Source of the DNA: Runella sp. CRIBMP | GTDB taxonomy: Bacteria; Bacteroidota; Bacteroidia; Cytophagales; Spirosomataceae | Assembly (NCBI RefSeq): GCF_009905605.1 | Contig: NZ_JAAAKZ010000001.1 | Span: 434,001 to 498,000 of the forward strand | Reading direction: 5' to 3' | DNA length: 64,000 bases | In this document: positions 27,574-35,669 of the stretch, one piece after another | Position numbering within the stretch: the first letter of the stretch is position 1 | How the letters are laid out: each line of letters opens with the position of its first letter | The notes under the pieces: generated by a model | Seen by the model: the letters and a program-made list of their open reading frames with translations, nothing else | What the model was told of the DNA's origin: nothing | Databases searched by the model: none | Made by a program: the position numbers and the translations under genes

Positions 27574-28017
27574 GTGGATACACTCAGTTACAAAACCGTA
27601 TCGGCTAACTCCGCGACCGTCCAAAAGGACTGGATCGTGGTAGATGCTAACGGCGAAATCTTGGGACGTTTGGCCAGCCAAATTGCCAAAATTTTGCGTG
27701 GAAAGCACAAGCCCTATTTTACCCCGCACGTAGATTGCGGAGACAACGTGATTGTTATCAACGCCGACAAAATTCGTTTGACAGGCAAGAAGATGACAGA
27801 CAAAGAATACGTTCGTCACACAGGACATCCAGGTGGACAGCGTTTCGCTACTCCTCGTGAGATTATGGAAAAACACCCACACCGCGTCGTTGAGATGGCC
27901 GTGAAAGGAATGCTTCCAAAGAACCGTCTGGGACGTCGTATATTTACGAATTTGTACGTATACGCAGGTGGAGAACATCCGCATTCGGCTCAGCAACCTA
28001 AAGAGATCACCTTTTAA
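27574..28017 (+). CDS. rplM: Large-subunit ribosomal protein uL13
   Basis: 147 residues, the usual length. The start is a GTG at 27574, giving (M)[11 protein letters not shown], the form seen in Cytophagales. Family marks are [29 protein letters not shown], the RHTGHPGG loop and MLPKNRLGR. It binds 23S rRNA early in 50S assembly. It is the first gene of the rplM-rpsI pair, with a consensus promoter 76 bp upstream. In many bacteria L13 leaders are regulatory; no clear structure is seen in this 5' leader. Confidence 0.97.
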   Translation: MDTLSYKTVSANSATVQKDWIVVDANGEILGRLASQIAKILRGKHKPYFTPHVDCGDNVIVINADKIRLTGKKMTDKEYVRHTGHPGGQRFATPREIMEKHPHRVVEMAVKGMLPKNRLGRRIFTNLYVYAGGEHPHSAQQPKEITF

Positions 28018-28072
28018 AAAACGAGTTCATTAAAAGTTAAATCATTAACTTTTAAGTACTAAAAATAAAAAA

Positions 28073-28459
28073 ATGGAAGTTACTAACACAGTAGGTAGAA
28101 GAAAAACTTCAGTGGCTCGTGTCTATGTATCAGCCGGGCAAGGCAACATCAAGGTCAATGGCCGTGAGTTTGCTGAGTATTTCCCTGTTGAGACGCTTCA
28201 AATCATTTTGAAGCAACCGTTGACCACCGTTAACGTAGCAACCAACTACGACATTAAAGTAAATGTTCGTGGAGGTGGTATCAGAGGACAAGCAGAAGCC
28301 ACTCGTATGGCGATTGCTCGTGCTTTGTGCGAAATCAACGGCGAGTTCCGTCCAGCATTGAAAAAAGAAGGATTCTTGACTCGTGATGCGCGTATGGTTG
28401 AACGTAAAAAATACGGTCGCGCCAAAGCCCGTCGTCGGTTCCAGTTCTCTAAACGTTAA
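28073..28459 (+). CDS. rpsI: Small-subunit ribosomal protein uS9
   Basis: 128 residues. It opens with [13 protein letters not shown] and ends in the conserved basic tail [10 protein letters not shown], whose last Arg reaches the P-site tRNA in the ribosome. [19 protein letters not shown] is the family's central signature. It follows rplM by 55 bp with no terminator between, so it is in the same operon. Confidence 0.97.
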   Translation: MEVTNTVGRRKTSVARVYVSAGQGNIKVNGREFAEYFPVETLQIILKQPLTTVNVATNYDIKVNVRGGGIRGQAEATRMAIARALCEINGEFRPALKKEGFLTRDARMVERKKYGRAKARRRFQFSKR

Positions 28460-28672
28460 TATTTTCATTGAACAGTTACCATTAAGTACTAACCATTTGA
28501 ACAGTAAGTCAAGGAAAGCGCTCCCAAGCTCAATCCAAGGTTATTTAATGATAAATGTTAATTGTTCAATGAAAAGTCCAGGCCGCGCTTATCGTGTCCG
28601 ATGTGTGGTGCTGCACACTTTTAAAATCCTTCGTTGGTAAGGATTATTTCTAACATTTATCAAATCAAAAAA
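28460..28672 (+). promoter_or_regulatory. Structured spacer / candidate leader between rpsI and rpsB
   Basis: A 213-bp spacer with several pairings: a long-range repeat of 16 bp with one mismatch (28463-28478 with 28559-28574), GTGTG/CACAC (28603-28618) and AATCCTT/AAGGATT (28625-28645) ending 27 nt before rpsB. No T-tract terminator follows. It may be an autoregulatory leader for S2. Confidence 0.45.
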
Positions 28673-29482
28673 ATGGCACAATTAGAGTATAAAGACCTGT
28701 TGGATGCAGGCGTACATTTTGGTCACTTGACCCGTAAGTGGGATCCGCGTATGTCTCCGTATATTTTCATGGAGAAAAACGGGATTCACATCATCGACCT
28801 TAACAAAACGATTGCTTCATTGGATGAAGCTTGTCACTATGTTAAAAGCGTAGTACGTTCAGGTCGTAAAGTGATGTTTGTTGCTACCAAAAAGCAAGCC
28901 CAAGAAATCGTATCGGAAGAAGCGCGTCGTTTGAAGATGCCGTTTGTGACGGAGCGTTGGTTGGGTGGTATGTTGACCAACTTCGCCACTATTCGTAAGT
29001 CATTGAAAAAAATGCAGACGTTGGACAAAATGCTTAGCGACGAGTCCACTGCCAGCAACATCGCAAAACGTGAGCGCCTTATCAAAGGGCGTGAGAAAGA
29101 TAAATTGGAGCGTTTGTTGGGTGGTGTAGCTGATTTGACCCGTTTGCCTGCTGCTTTGTTTGTTGTTGATGTAAAACGCGAACACATCGCCGTTGCGGAA
29201 GCAAAACGTTTGAACATTCCTGTCATTGCCATGTGTGATACTAACTCTAACCCTAACGAGGTAGACTTCGTAATCCCTGCCAATGATGATGCATACAAAT
29301 CAATTTCGTTGATTACACTAGCAATCGGAAAAGCAATTGAGGAAGGCTTACTTGAGCGCAAGCAAGAGCGTGATGATGCTCGCTTGGCAGAGGAAGAAGA
29401 TGCAAAACGTGCAGTAGATGAAACTGCAGCAGATGTTGTAGAAGCGCCAAAAGCCGCTATTGAGGCAGACACCGAAGAATAA
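28673..29482 (+). CDS. rpsB: Small-subunit ribosomal protein uS2
   Basis: About 269 residues from the ATG at 28673 (MAQLEYKDLLDAGVHFGH). An in-frame start at 28634 would add 13 residues not found in S2. Signatures are HLTRKWDPRMSPYIF, GIHIIDLNKT, ERWLGGMLTNF and IPVIAMCDTNSNP. An acidic, Ala-rich C-terminal tail (about 30 residues) extends past the core, as is common in Bacteroidota. It joins the 30S subunit last with S1. tsf follows after a 262-bp structured spacer. Confidence 0.96.
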   Translation: MAQLEYKDLLDAGVHFGHLTRKWDPRMSPYIFMEKNGIHIIDLNKTIASLDEACHYVKSVVRSGRKVMFVATKKQAQEIVSEEARRLKMPFVTERWLGGMLTNFATIRKSLKKMQTLDKMLSDESTASNIAKRERLIKGREKDKLERLLGGVADLTRLPAALFVVDVKREHIAVAEAKRLNIPVIAMCDTNSNPNEVDFVIPANDDAYKSISLITLAIGKAIEEGLLERKQERDDARLAEEEDAKRAVDETAADVVEAPKAAIEADTEE

Positions 29483-29500
29483 ACAACTTCGATATAATAT

Positions 29501-29593
29501 AGACCCGCTTCGGCGGTGGTCCCGCGGTGGCAGCCAGTGCTGCAGCCGTCTGATCGGATAGCCCGTAGCCTTCTATAAGCTATGGGCTATTCC
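29501..29593 (+). ncRNA. GC-rich structured spacer between rpsB and tsf, candidate attenuator or leader
   Basis: CCGC-TTCG-GCGG forms a UUCG tetraloop hairpin, followed by GGCAGC-cagt-GCTGC and then a long hairpin GGATAGCCC...GGGCTATTCC (29556-29593, one bulge). The last stem lacks a T-run. The G/C content is far above the A/T-rich sequence that follows. Confidence 0.5.
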
Positions 29594-29744
29594 GTTTAAC
29601 GATTTCATAAAGTAGAACTTAATTGATTTTAACGACTTTTGTCTTTAGAATTCTTTCACTCTGAAATATTCTTTTTCAAAATCGTAGAATCATTTAAAAT
29701 TCTGAAAACTAAAACTAATTAAATCTCAAAACTTAATTCATAAA

Positions 29745-30581
29745 ATGGCTATCACAGCAGCAGATGTTAATAAGCTTCGCCAAATGACTGGTGCAGGTAT
29801 GATGGATTGTAAAAAAGCCCTTACCGAAGCAGACGGTGATTTTGAGCAAGCAGTTGATATTCTTCGTAAACAAGGTCAGAAAGTCGCCGCTAAACGTGCC
29901 GACAACGTAGTTTCAGAAGGTCTTGTTCTTGTACACGTTAGTCCAGATGGTACTAATGGTAAAATTGTAGGTTTGGCGTGTGAAACTGAGCCAGTTTCGA
30001 AAGTAGAAAGTTTCCAAAATTTGGCTACCAACATTATGAGCCAAGCAGTAGCTGGCAACGCTCCCGATAAAGAAGCATTGCTTGCCACTCCTCAGGCTGA
30101 CGGCCGTACGCTCGCTGAGCATATTACAGAACTGATCGGTAAAATTGGGGAGAAATTAGAGCTTATCGCTTACGAAAACGTAACGGCAGATGTTGTTAGC
30201 TCGTACGTACACTCAAACAATAAGCGTGGTGTACTGGTTGCTTTCACTGGCGTAAACGGTGCAGATCTATCAGAAGTAGGTCGCGACATTGCAATGCAAG
30301 TTGCGGCCATGAAGCCAATTGCAGTTGATAAGGGTGACGTAGATGCTGCTACGATAGAGCGTGAAATTGAAGTGGGTAAAGAACTTGCCCGTAATGAAGG
30401 AAAAGCAGAAGCAATGCTTGAAAAAATTGCTTTGGGTCGCTTGAATAAATTTTATAAGGAGAGCACCTTGTTGAATCAAGAATTTATTAAAGATGGTTCT
30501 TTAACCATTTCTCAATTACTTGATAAAACGCAAAAAGGATTAACAGTTAAGACCTTTAAGCACATTGCAATCGGTGCATAA
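29745..30581 (+). CDS. tsf: Translation elongation factor Ts
   Basis: 278 residues. The UBA-like N-terminus (ITAADVNKLRQMTGAGMMDCKKAL) with the TDF-type region for EF-Tu contact, plus EGLVLVHVSPDGTNG and the C-terminal LLNQEFIKDGSLTISQLL, identify EF-Ts. It exchanges GDP for GTP on EF-Tu in the cytoplasm. It is linked to rpsB as in most bacteria, but with a long structured spacer, and a strong terminator follows. Confidence 0.97.
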   Translation: MAITAADVNKLRQMTGAGMMDCKKALTEADGDFEQAVDILRKQGQKVAAKRADNVVSEGLVLVHVSPDGTNGKIVGLACETEPVSKVESFQNLATNIMSQAVAGNAPDKEALLATPQADGRTLAEHITELIGKIGEKLELIAYENVTADVVSSYVHSNNKRGVLVAFTGVNGADLSEVGRDIAMQVAAMKPIAVDKGDVDAATIEREIEVGKELARNEGKAEAMLEKIALGRLNKFYKESTLLNQEFIKDGSLTISQLLDKTQKGLTVKTFKHIAIGA

Positions 30582-30600
30582 TTAAATAGCATATTAAATG

Positions 30601-30634
30601 AAAACCCCGAAAATCATTTTCGGGGTTTTTTTTT
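30601..30634 (+). terminator. Terminator after tsf
   Basis: AACCCCGAAAA pairs with TTTTCGGGGTT around a TCAT loop, then nine T. Confidence 0.93.
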
Positions 30635-30807
30635 GTCTTTTTTATGAAAATTACCATGTATCAACAATGAACTTATAAATAAATTAATATAAAAGTTTTA
30701 CTTTTAGCCAATAAACAGCATAGTCTGTTTTGCTTATAAGCTGTCAGTTAAATTTTCGGCTAAATTGTTTCTTTTTATTGTTACTTAACCTACTTTTTTT
30801 CGTCATA

Positions 30808-31428
30808 ATGAACGTACACTCGATTGGAATGAAGAACTATACTGACGAGCAGTTAGTGCGTTTATACGTTGATACCCAGCGTAACCCTTTTTTTGAAGAA
30901 ATATATGACCGTTATGCTGATAAAGTGTACCGAAAATGCCTTTCATTCGTAAAAGACCAAGCCAAAGCAGAGGATTTTACGCATGATATTTTCTTGAAGC
31001 TTATTGTTCGTATAGGTTCATTTAAAGAAAATTCAAAATTTTCAACATGGTTATTTTCAATTACTTACAATTATTGTATGGATCAATTGAGAACAGCTAA
31101 GAAAATGGCAGAAGATGAATTAACGGAGGGTATTGATGTAATTGATGACTCAGATGATATCCAAGATATAGAAATGGATGCTAAAAGACTTCGGGAAGTA
31201 CTTGATGGAATTGCTCCCGAAGAACGTACGATTCTGCTGATGAAATATCAAGATGACTTTAGTATTAAAGATATAGCGGATACTTTTGGTCTCACTGAAA
31301 GCGCCGTTAAAATGAGGCTTAAGCGGACACGGGAGAAACTACGTAAAAAATATACAGAAAGTTTGTTCTTTTCTATATTGTTACTGAGTAAGATACTTAT
31401 TTTACTTAAATGGTGGGCAAAACACTAA
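30808..31428 (+). CDS. ECF-type RNA polymerase sigma factor with hydrophobic C-terminal tail
   Basis: About 206 residues from the ATG at 30808; an ATG at 30829 is also possible, and the longer frame to 30730 is implausible. Sigma-2 region: FEEIYDRYADKVYRKCLSF then AEDFTHDIFLKL. Sigma-4 region: LDGIAPEERTILLMKY and the helix-turn-helix SIKDIADTFGLTESAVKMRLKRTREKLR. After this, where ECF factors normally end, about 20 hydrophobic residues follow (LFFSILLLSKILILLKWWAKH), which could lie in or on the membrane. It heads a tight run with a small protein and an MscS-type channel, with no classical anti-sigma gene. Confidence 0.88.
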   Translation: MNVHSIGMKNYTDEQLVRLYVDTQRNPFFEEIYDRYADKVYRKCLSFVKDQAKAEDFTHDIFLKLIVRIGSFKENSKFSTWLFSITYNYCMDQLRTAKKMAEDELTEGIDVIDDSDDIQDIEMDAKRLREVLDGIAPEERTILLMKYQDDFSIKDIADTFGLTESAVKMRLKRTREKLRKKYTESLFFSILLLSKILILLKWWAKH

Positions 31429-31450
31429 GCTTTACAGGTTATGAAAAAAT

Positions 31451-31636
31451 ATGAATAATTCTTTTTTTGATATAGATCCGGACGATAAAGTGCCTGAGTC
31501 ACTAAAAAAAGCATTGGTATCTGAAATAGATACTTTACGAAATACATTTGAAATCGTTACTCTGTTTGTGAGTAACTTCTTCAGTGCAGCAGAAGTAATG
31601 ATTAATCCGGATAAGCCAAACGATGAAAAAAAGTAA
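31451..31636 (+). CDS. Small acidic protein, function unknown
   Basis: 61 residues, beginning 22 bp after the sigma-factor stop and ending 12 bp before the MscS-type gene. It is acidic at both ends (DIDPDDKVPE, NPDKPNDEKK), with a central helix-prone stretch (LKKALVSEIDTLRNTFEIVTLFVSNFFSA). No family is recognised. Its position between a sigma factor and a channel makes it a candidate regulator or adaptor of either, but nothing in the sequence proves that. Confidence 0.65.
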   Translation: MNNSFFDIDPDDKVPESLKKALVSEIDTLRNTFEIVTLFVSNFFSAAEVMINPDKPNDEKK

Positions 31637-31648
31637 AACCCGTTACTG

Positions 31649-32482
31649 ATGAAAGAATTGCCTAATGTAAAAGAAGTATTAATCAGCACTTTGACAAAGC
31701 TGATCGACCAATTTGCTGAATTTGTACCTCGATTTATTTTTGCCTTTTTTATTTTGTTTATCGGCTACGTTGTAGCTAAATTGTTAGCAATTGTCACCAA
31801 AAAAATACTGGAGAGAGTTGGTTTTGACAAAATCGGCGATAAACTTAACGAAATAAGTATTATAAAACAGTTACAAACTGAGGTTAAGCTGAGCCAAATT
31901 GTTGCTAAAGTACTCTATTACTTTATCATGCTTGGTTTTATTACTGATGCTACCAAAACCTTAGGTATTGGGGCCATTACCAGCTTGGTTGAAAAATTAG
32001 TCAATTTTGTCCCTCAACTAATAGTGGCTGCCATTATGCTTCAAATTGGCGTCCTTGTTGCGGAAGCCATAAAAAATGCAGTAATCTCCATTTGTAAATC
32101 TTTTAAAGTTCCTTCTGCCAAACTGATCGGAAATATCGTGTTTTCCTTCTTTTTAGTCATTACTCTTATCAGTGCTTTAGGGCAGGCGGGAATCAATACG
32201 GAGTTGCTTGAATCCAGTTTTAATTTACTCATTGGTGGAATCATACTGGCATTTGCTGTTGGGTATGGATTTGCTTCCCGTGATGTTCTGGCAAATATCC
32301 TCTCTTCTTTCTACACCAAAAATCGTTTCCGTGAAGGGCAAGTCATTAAGGTAGATGAAACCAAAGGAATCATTATAAGTCTTGATAATACAACCCTAAC
32401 CCTTCAAACGGGTGAAACAAAAACTGTATTTCCCCTTCAGACTTTGCAAGCTAAAAAAGTTGAAATATTTGAAAACGAATAA
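31649..32482 (+). CDS. Mechanosensitive ion channel, MscS superfamily
   Basis: 277 residues. Hydrophobic segments lie near residues 25-50, 88-110, 120-145 and 165-220. The first resembles the conserved TM helix of the MscS_TM/PF05552 type (FIFAFFILFIGYVVAKLLAIVTKKILERVG). The pore/beta-domain region is AVGYGFASRDVLANILSSFYTKNRFREGQVI. It lacks a large cytoplasmic C-terminal cage, which is typical of this short subgroup. It should release solutes on membrane tension. It belongs to the same unit as the sigma factor and the 61-residue protein. Confidence 0.87.
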   Translation: MKELPNVKEVLISTLTKLIDQFAEFVPRFIFAFFILFIGYVVAKLLAIVTKKILERVGFDKIGDKLNEISIIKQLQTEVKLSQIVAKVLYYFIMLGFITDATKTLGIGAITSLVEKLVNFVPQLIVAAIMLQIGVLVAEAIKNAVISICKSFKVPSAKLIGNIVFSFFLVITLISALGQAGINTELLESSFNLLIGGIILAFAVGYGFASRDVLANILSSFYTKNRFREGQVIKVDETKGIIISLDNTTLTLQTGETKTVFPLQTLQAKKVEIFENE

Positions 32483-32508
32483 TTATTTTATCAAGCCAAA
32501 TTATTCTG

Positions 32509-33411
32509 ATGATGAATAAATATTACTATTGGATTCTTACGTTTTGGGTTTCGTGTTTTTTTTCTTTAGTCTCATTGGCTCAAGAAGCTCCCAAAGATAC
32601 TAGCTATTGGAAAAAAGCGTCAAAGTTTGGCCTCAACCTTAGCCAAGGAACTTTTAATGACGGGTGGCAAGGAGGAGGGCTTAATAATATCGCGCTGGGT
32701 GTGTACCTGAACTCAAAAGGAGAATATACCCGCGACCGCAATAATTGGGTCAATGATTTTCAATTTCAGTTGGGAGCACTCAAAAATAAAGGCGATGCTT
32801 TTCGTAAAAGCGTAGACCGGCTGTTTTTTGACTCTAAATACGGACGTAAATTAGGTGAAGTTTCGAAGTGGTATTTCTTTGCAAATCTTAACTTCCTTAC
32901 CCAAATTGCCAACGGACGTGACTTTGGGAATGAGCGAATGCCGTTTATTTCTGCTTTTTTTACCCCCGCTTATTTAACGGAAGCCATTGGTATTGAATGG
33001 AAACCCAATAAGTTTTTTAGTATGCAATTTTCTCCTGGGGCGGTTCGGCAGACTATTTTGGGAAACAAAAACTTATATAAAGCCATTGACCTTTTAGCCC
33101 CCGAATATAAGTTTTCTAATTACGGTGTTGAGCGGGGAAAATCAGTTCGTAATGAAGTGGCAATCATGCAGCTAGTAATGAATTTTGACAAAGATATTGT
33201 CAAAGACGTAAATTTTAAGTGGAGGTATCAGGCGTTTGCGGGGGCAAAAGACTTAAAAGCAATTGATAACCGTTTGGATGCACAGTTGACCGCAAAATTT
33301 GCTAAATATTTCAATGTCAACTTGGGATTAATCGCAATTTATGACCAGGACCAAGTAACACAAACGCAGCTGGCACAATCAATCAATTTTGGTTTTTTAT
33401 ATAGTTGGTAG
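32509..33411 (+). CDS. DUF3078 exported protein, probable outer-membrane barrel
   Basis: 300 residues with a signal peptide (YYYWILTFWVSCFFSLVSLAQ). ATGs at 32509 and 32512 are both usable. The mature part has SQGTFNDGWQGGGLNNIALG and NNWVNDFQFQLGALKNKGDAFRKSVDRLFFDSKYG, the DUF3078 signature, and alternating aromatic strands ending in INFGFLYSW, as in outer-membrane barrels. Function is unknown. It begins 26 bp after the MscS-type gene and precedes mscL, so it may be part of the same envelope-stress group. Confidence 0.85.
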   Translation: MMNKYYYWILTFWVSCFFSLVSLAQEAPKDTSYWKKASKFGLNLSQGTFNDGWQGGGLNNIALGVYLNSKGEYTRDRNNWVNDFQFQLGALKNKGDAFRKSVDRLFFDSKYGRKLGEVSKWYFFANLNFLTQIANGRDFGNERMPFISAFFTPAYLTEAIGIEWKPNKFFSMQFSPGAVRQTILGNKNLYKAIDLLAPEYKFSNYGVERGKSVRNEVAIMQLVMNFDKDIVKDVNFKWRYQAFAGAKDLKAIDNRLDAQLTAKFAKYFNVNLGLIAIYDQDQVTQTQLAQSINFGFLYSW

Positions 33412-33470
33412 TTATATTTAGTTGTATTGACTTATTTTAATTCTTTCTTAAACCTCAAAACTGTATTGTT

Positions 33471-33809
33471 ATGCTTAAAGAATTTAAAACATTTATTGCA
33501 CAAGGCAATGTTCTTGACCTAGCGGTTGGAGTACTGATTGGTGCTGCTTTTGGGAAAGTAGTTACAGCCTTTATGGATGATATTATTAATCCCGTGTTGG
33601 GTATTGCTATTGGTGGGGTTGATTTTTCAGCACTCAAAATAGTTCTGAAAGCGGCCGATCCTGCCACAGAAGCGGCCGAAGTAGCCATTCGCTACGGAGG
33701 ATTCTTAAACGTAGTCATTCAGTTCCTAATAACGATGTGGGTGATTTTTCTGATTGTCAAAGCGGCTAATAAAGCTAAGTTATCTAATTCTCAGGCACCC
33801 AAAGAATAG
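33471..33809 (+). CDS. mscL: Large-conductance mechanosensitive channel MscL
   Basis: 112 residues, slightly shorter than the usual 120-140. The N-terminal amphipathic helix MLKEFKTFIAQGNVLDLAVGVLIGAAFG, with the pore-lining glycines, and FMDDIINPVLG are diagnostic. The second membrane helix is NVVIQFLITMWVIFLIVKAANK. It opens at near-lytic tension to release solutes on hypo-osmotic shock. It is the second tension-gated channel within 2 kb, and a terminator follows. Confidence 0.95.
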   Translation: MLKEFKTFIAQGNVLDLAVGVLIGAAFGKVVTAFMDDIINPVLGIAIGGVDFSALKIVLKAADPATEAAEVAIRYGGFLNVVIQFLITMWVIFLIVKAANKAKLSNSQAPKE

Positions 33810-33831
33810 TATTATATTTATTTATATTCAT

Positions 33832-33869
33832 AAAAAGCCCCTTACATACCATAGTGTAAGGGGCTTTTT
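33832..33869 (+). terminator. Terminator after mscL
   Basis: AAAAGCCCCTTACA pairs with TGTAAGGGGCTTTT, followed by T; it would work on both strands. Confidence 0.92.
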
Positions 33870-33874
33870 GCTAT

Positions 33875-33888
33875 ACGTATTTCTACGT
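33875..33888 (+). promoter_or_regulatory. Upstream palindromic element ACGTA-tttc-TACGT
   Basis: First of two copies of CGTATTTCTACGTGTTTT (18 identical bases) in the spacer before the LytTR gene, 93 bp apart. It has a 5-bp inverted repeat around TTTC. It is a probable protein-binding site. Confidence 0.45.
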
Positions 33889-33958
33889 GTTTTATCAAGT
33901 GGTAGTACTGATTTAGTTCATTTGCCTTGTCTGTAAGTTTCTGTTTATCAATTCTTTA

Positions 33959-33986
33959 TAACTTTGTGCGTATTTCTACGTGTTTT
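33959..33986 (+). promoter_or_regulatory. LytTR-gene promoter box with overlapping palindromic element
   Basis: TAACTTTG (33959-33966) fits the -7 consensus. The second copy of the repeated palindrome begins at 33969, right at the expected start of transcription, as an autorepressor site would. Confidence 0.5.
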
Positions 33987-34066
33987 TGTGACGGTTTTTT
34001 TTGTAGTAAGTTTGTTTTGTCAATTCGACGTCCCTACAACTCCTTAATCATAAAATCAACACGATC

Positions 34067-34462
34067 ATGAATACTCAACCTTTATTAAACAGTTATCTTT
34101 CTACAAAGACGGTTAGCTCTCCGGCGATACACAGCATTATTATTCCTAACGGAAACCATCAGGTAGTAATTCAAACCGATCAATTGATGTGCATGGAAGG
34201 ATGCGGTAATTATACATTTTTATATACTAATGATGGCAAAAGATACTTAGTTTCGAAAACACTTAAAAGCTACGCGGCGATTTTGGATGATCAGGTGTTT
34301 TTGCGGGTACACAAATCGTGGATAATCAATTTGAAGTATCTGCAGGAATTTTGTGAGTATGAGCGTTCACTAAAATTACGCGGAGGAAGAGAAATAGCCA
34401 TCTCACGTCGTCGTATCCGTGAAGTATGTGAAGTGCTTACGCCAATTGTCAAGTGCGCTTAG
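34067..34462 (+). CDS. Stand-alone LytTR DNA-binding regulator
   Basis: 131 residues. The LytTR domain covers most of the protein: VVIQTDQLMCMEGCGNYTFLYTNDGKRYLVSKTLK, then FLRVHKSWIINLKYL and AISRRRIREV. The usual receiver or membrane domain is absent, and about 30 polar residues precede the domain. It should bind DNA at short direct or inverted repeats; two copies of a palindrome sit at its own promoter, which suggests autoregulation. Signal input, if any, is unknown. Confidence 0.88.
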   Translation: MNTQPLLNSYLSTKTVSSPAIHSIIIPNGNHQVVIQTDQLMCMEGCGNYTFLYTNDGKRYLVSKTLKSYAAILDDQVFLRVHKSWIINLKYLQEFCEYERSLKLRGGREIAISRRRIREVCEVLTPIVKCA

Positions 34463-34500
34463 TCAAAAATATTATATTTTAGTGGGTTAATTGGTCATAC

Positions 34501-34530
34501 AGCCGCTCCGACATCGGAGCGGCTTGTTTA
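34501..34530 (+). terminator. Hairpin terminator between convergent genes
   Basis: AGCCGCTCCGA pairs with TCGGAGCGGCT; the tail TGTTTATT is only partly T-rich. Confidence 0.65.
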
Positions 34531-34539
34531 TTCTAGGCA

Positions 34540-35196
34540 CTAGAATAACACAAAACCAGCCGTTAATTGCCAAAGAGAGACTTTGCTGTTAAACTGTGCG
34601 TTGTTTTGCAGGTTTAGTTGGGAAATATTAGATAAACCACTTTCGTAGCGAAGGTCAATGTTGAAAGAGCGGATGTCTAATCCCACACCTGCCTGAAAAC
34701 CGAAGGTAGCTTGCTCAATGGTCTTGTTAACATTTTGATTCGTATATACTTTGAGGGCATCGCCAAGCTGACTTCCCTGTGCGATGTTAAGTGATGCCAT
34801 CGGGCCCGCATTAAACCGCAGAGGGCCGAGTTTAAGCCCGATTAAAACAGGAATATCAATCTGACTGAACTTGACATCTACATTGACAGGCGTAGTGCTG
34901 CCGTCCTTGAATATTTCGAATGTCCCCCCTTTAGAGGATAAAAGAACTTCGGGCTGAATAAATAATTTCCGTCCGATGCGCGCATAGGCACCCACTACGT
35001 AGCCTGTTCTGTTGGTAGAATTGGTTTTGAAAAAATCAAGGGTTGATGCGCCCGGCCGTTTTATGCTAAGGTCTTGGGTCTCTAGCCGAGAAAAATTTGC
35101 ACCACCCCTGACACCGATAAAAATCAATTTGCGATTAAACTGGGCCGTTGCCTGAAATGCCACCAAAAAGGCCAGCGCAAAAAATATTTTTTTCAT
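34540..35196 (-). CDS. Outer-membrane beta-barrel protein, PorT/OMP_b-brl family
   Basis: 218 residues with a Sec signal (MKKIFFALAFLVAFQATAQ). The first strand GVRGGANFSRLE, the repeated alternating strands (VVGAYARIGRKLFIQPEVLLSSKGGTFE and later) and a terminal aromatic strand (VSLWQLTAGFVLF) are typical of the PF13568 family. It is an outer-membrane protein of unknown role. It is convergent with the LytTR gene and is followed upstream by a long gene-free stretch. Confidence 0.87.
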   Translation of the reverse strand: MKKIFFALAFLVAFQATAQFNRKLIFIGVRGGANFSRLETQDLSIKRPGASTLDFFKTNSTNRTGYVVGAYARIGRKLFIQPEVLLSSKGGTFEIFKDGSTTPVNVDVKFSQIDIPVLIGLKLGPLRFNAGPMASLNIAQGSQLGDALKVYTNQNVNKTIEQATFGFQAGVGLDIRSFNIDLRYESGLSNISQLNLQNNAQFNSKVSLWQLTAGFVLF

Positions 35197-35669
35197 GGTT
35201 GTAAGAGAGAGTTAATTATGAAATAAAAACATGGTAATGACGGATTAACGCCTGTGGCGGGTGGGAGATTGTTTCAGTTTTTTTTTAATTTGGGAAATTC
35301 CGCCAATCTTAATTAAAATTTACACTTCTTAAAGCTACGCAACCATTCATACCAATACCCTAAAACGATTTCAGAGAACGCTATACCTTTGGTGTATTAA
35401 ATCTCCGAAAGCAATCCTACCCATGTAGAAACTTGATTTTCAACCTACTGTCGCGTTATAGGCCGTTAACTAACTGCTTCGCTTTTGACTGAAAGGATTT
35501 CTTTAACTTGCACCTAAGTTACCGTTTTCATCTTTGTAATCAATAAATCATTGTTAACAATCATTAACCATTCATCACTTTCTCACTTTGAGTAAGTTTA
35601 GGATACCGACGACGGAGATTTCAAACTTAAATAACTATTTTTGAACGCATCAAAACCACTTTTTCGCTC
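35197..35669. other. Gene-free spacer of 473 bp between divergent genes
   Basis: I see no coding frame, tRNA or strong hairpin. One -7-like box, TACCTTTG, is at 35384-35391 on the plus strand, about 280 bp before the coiled-coil gene, with no -33 element. The region is A/T-rich. Confidence 0.5.
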
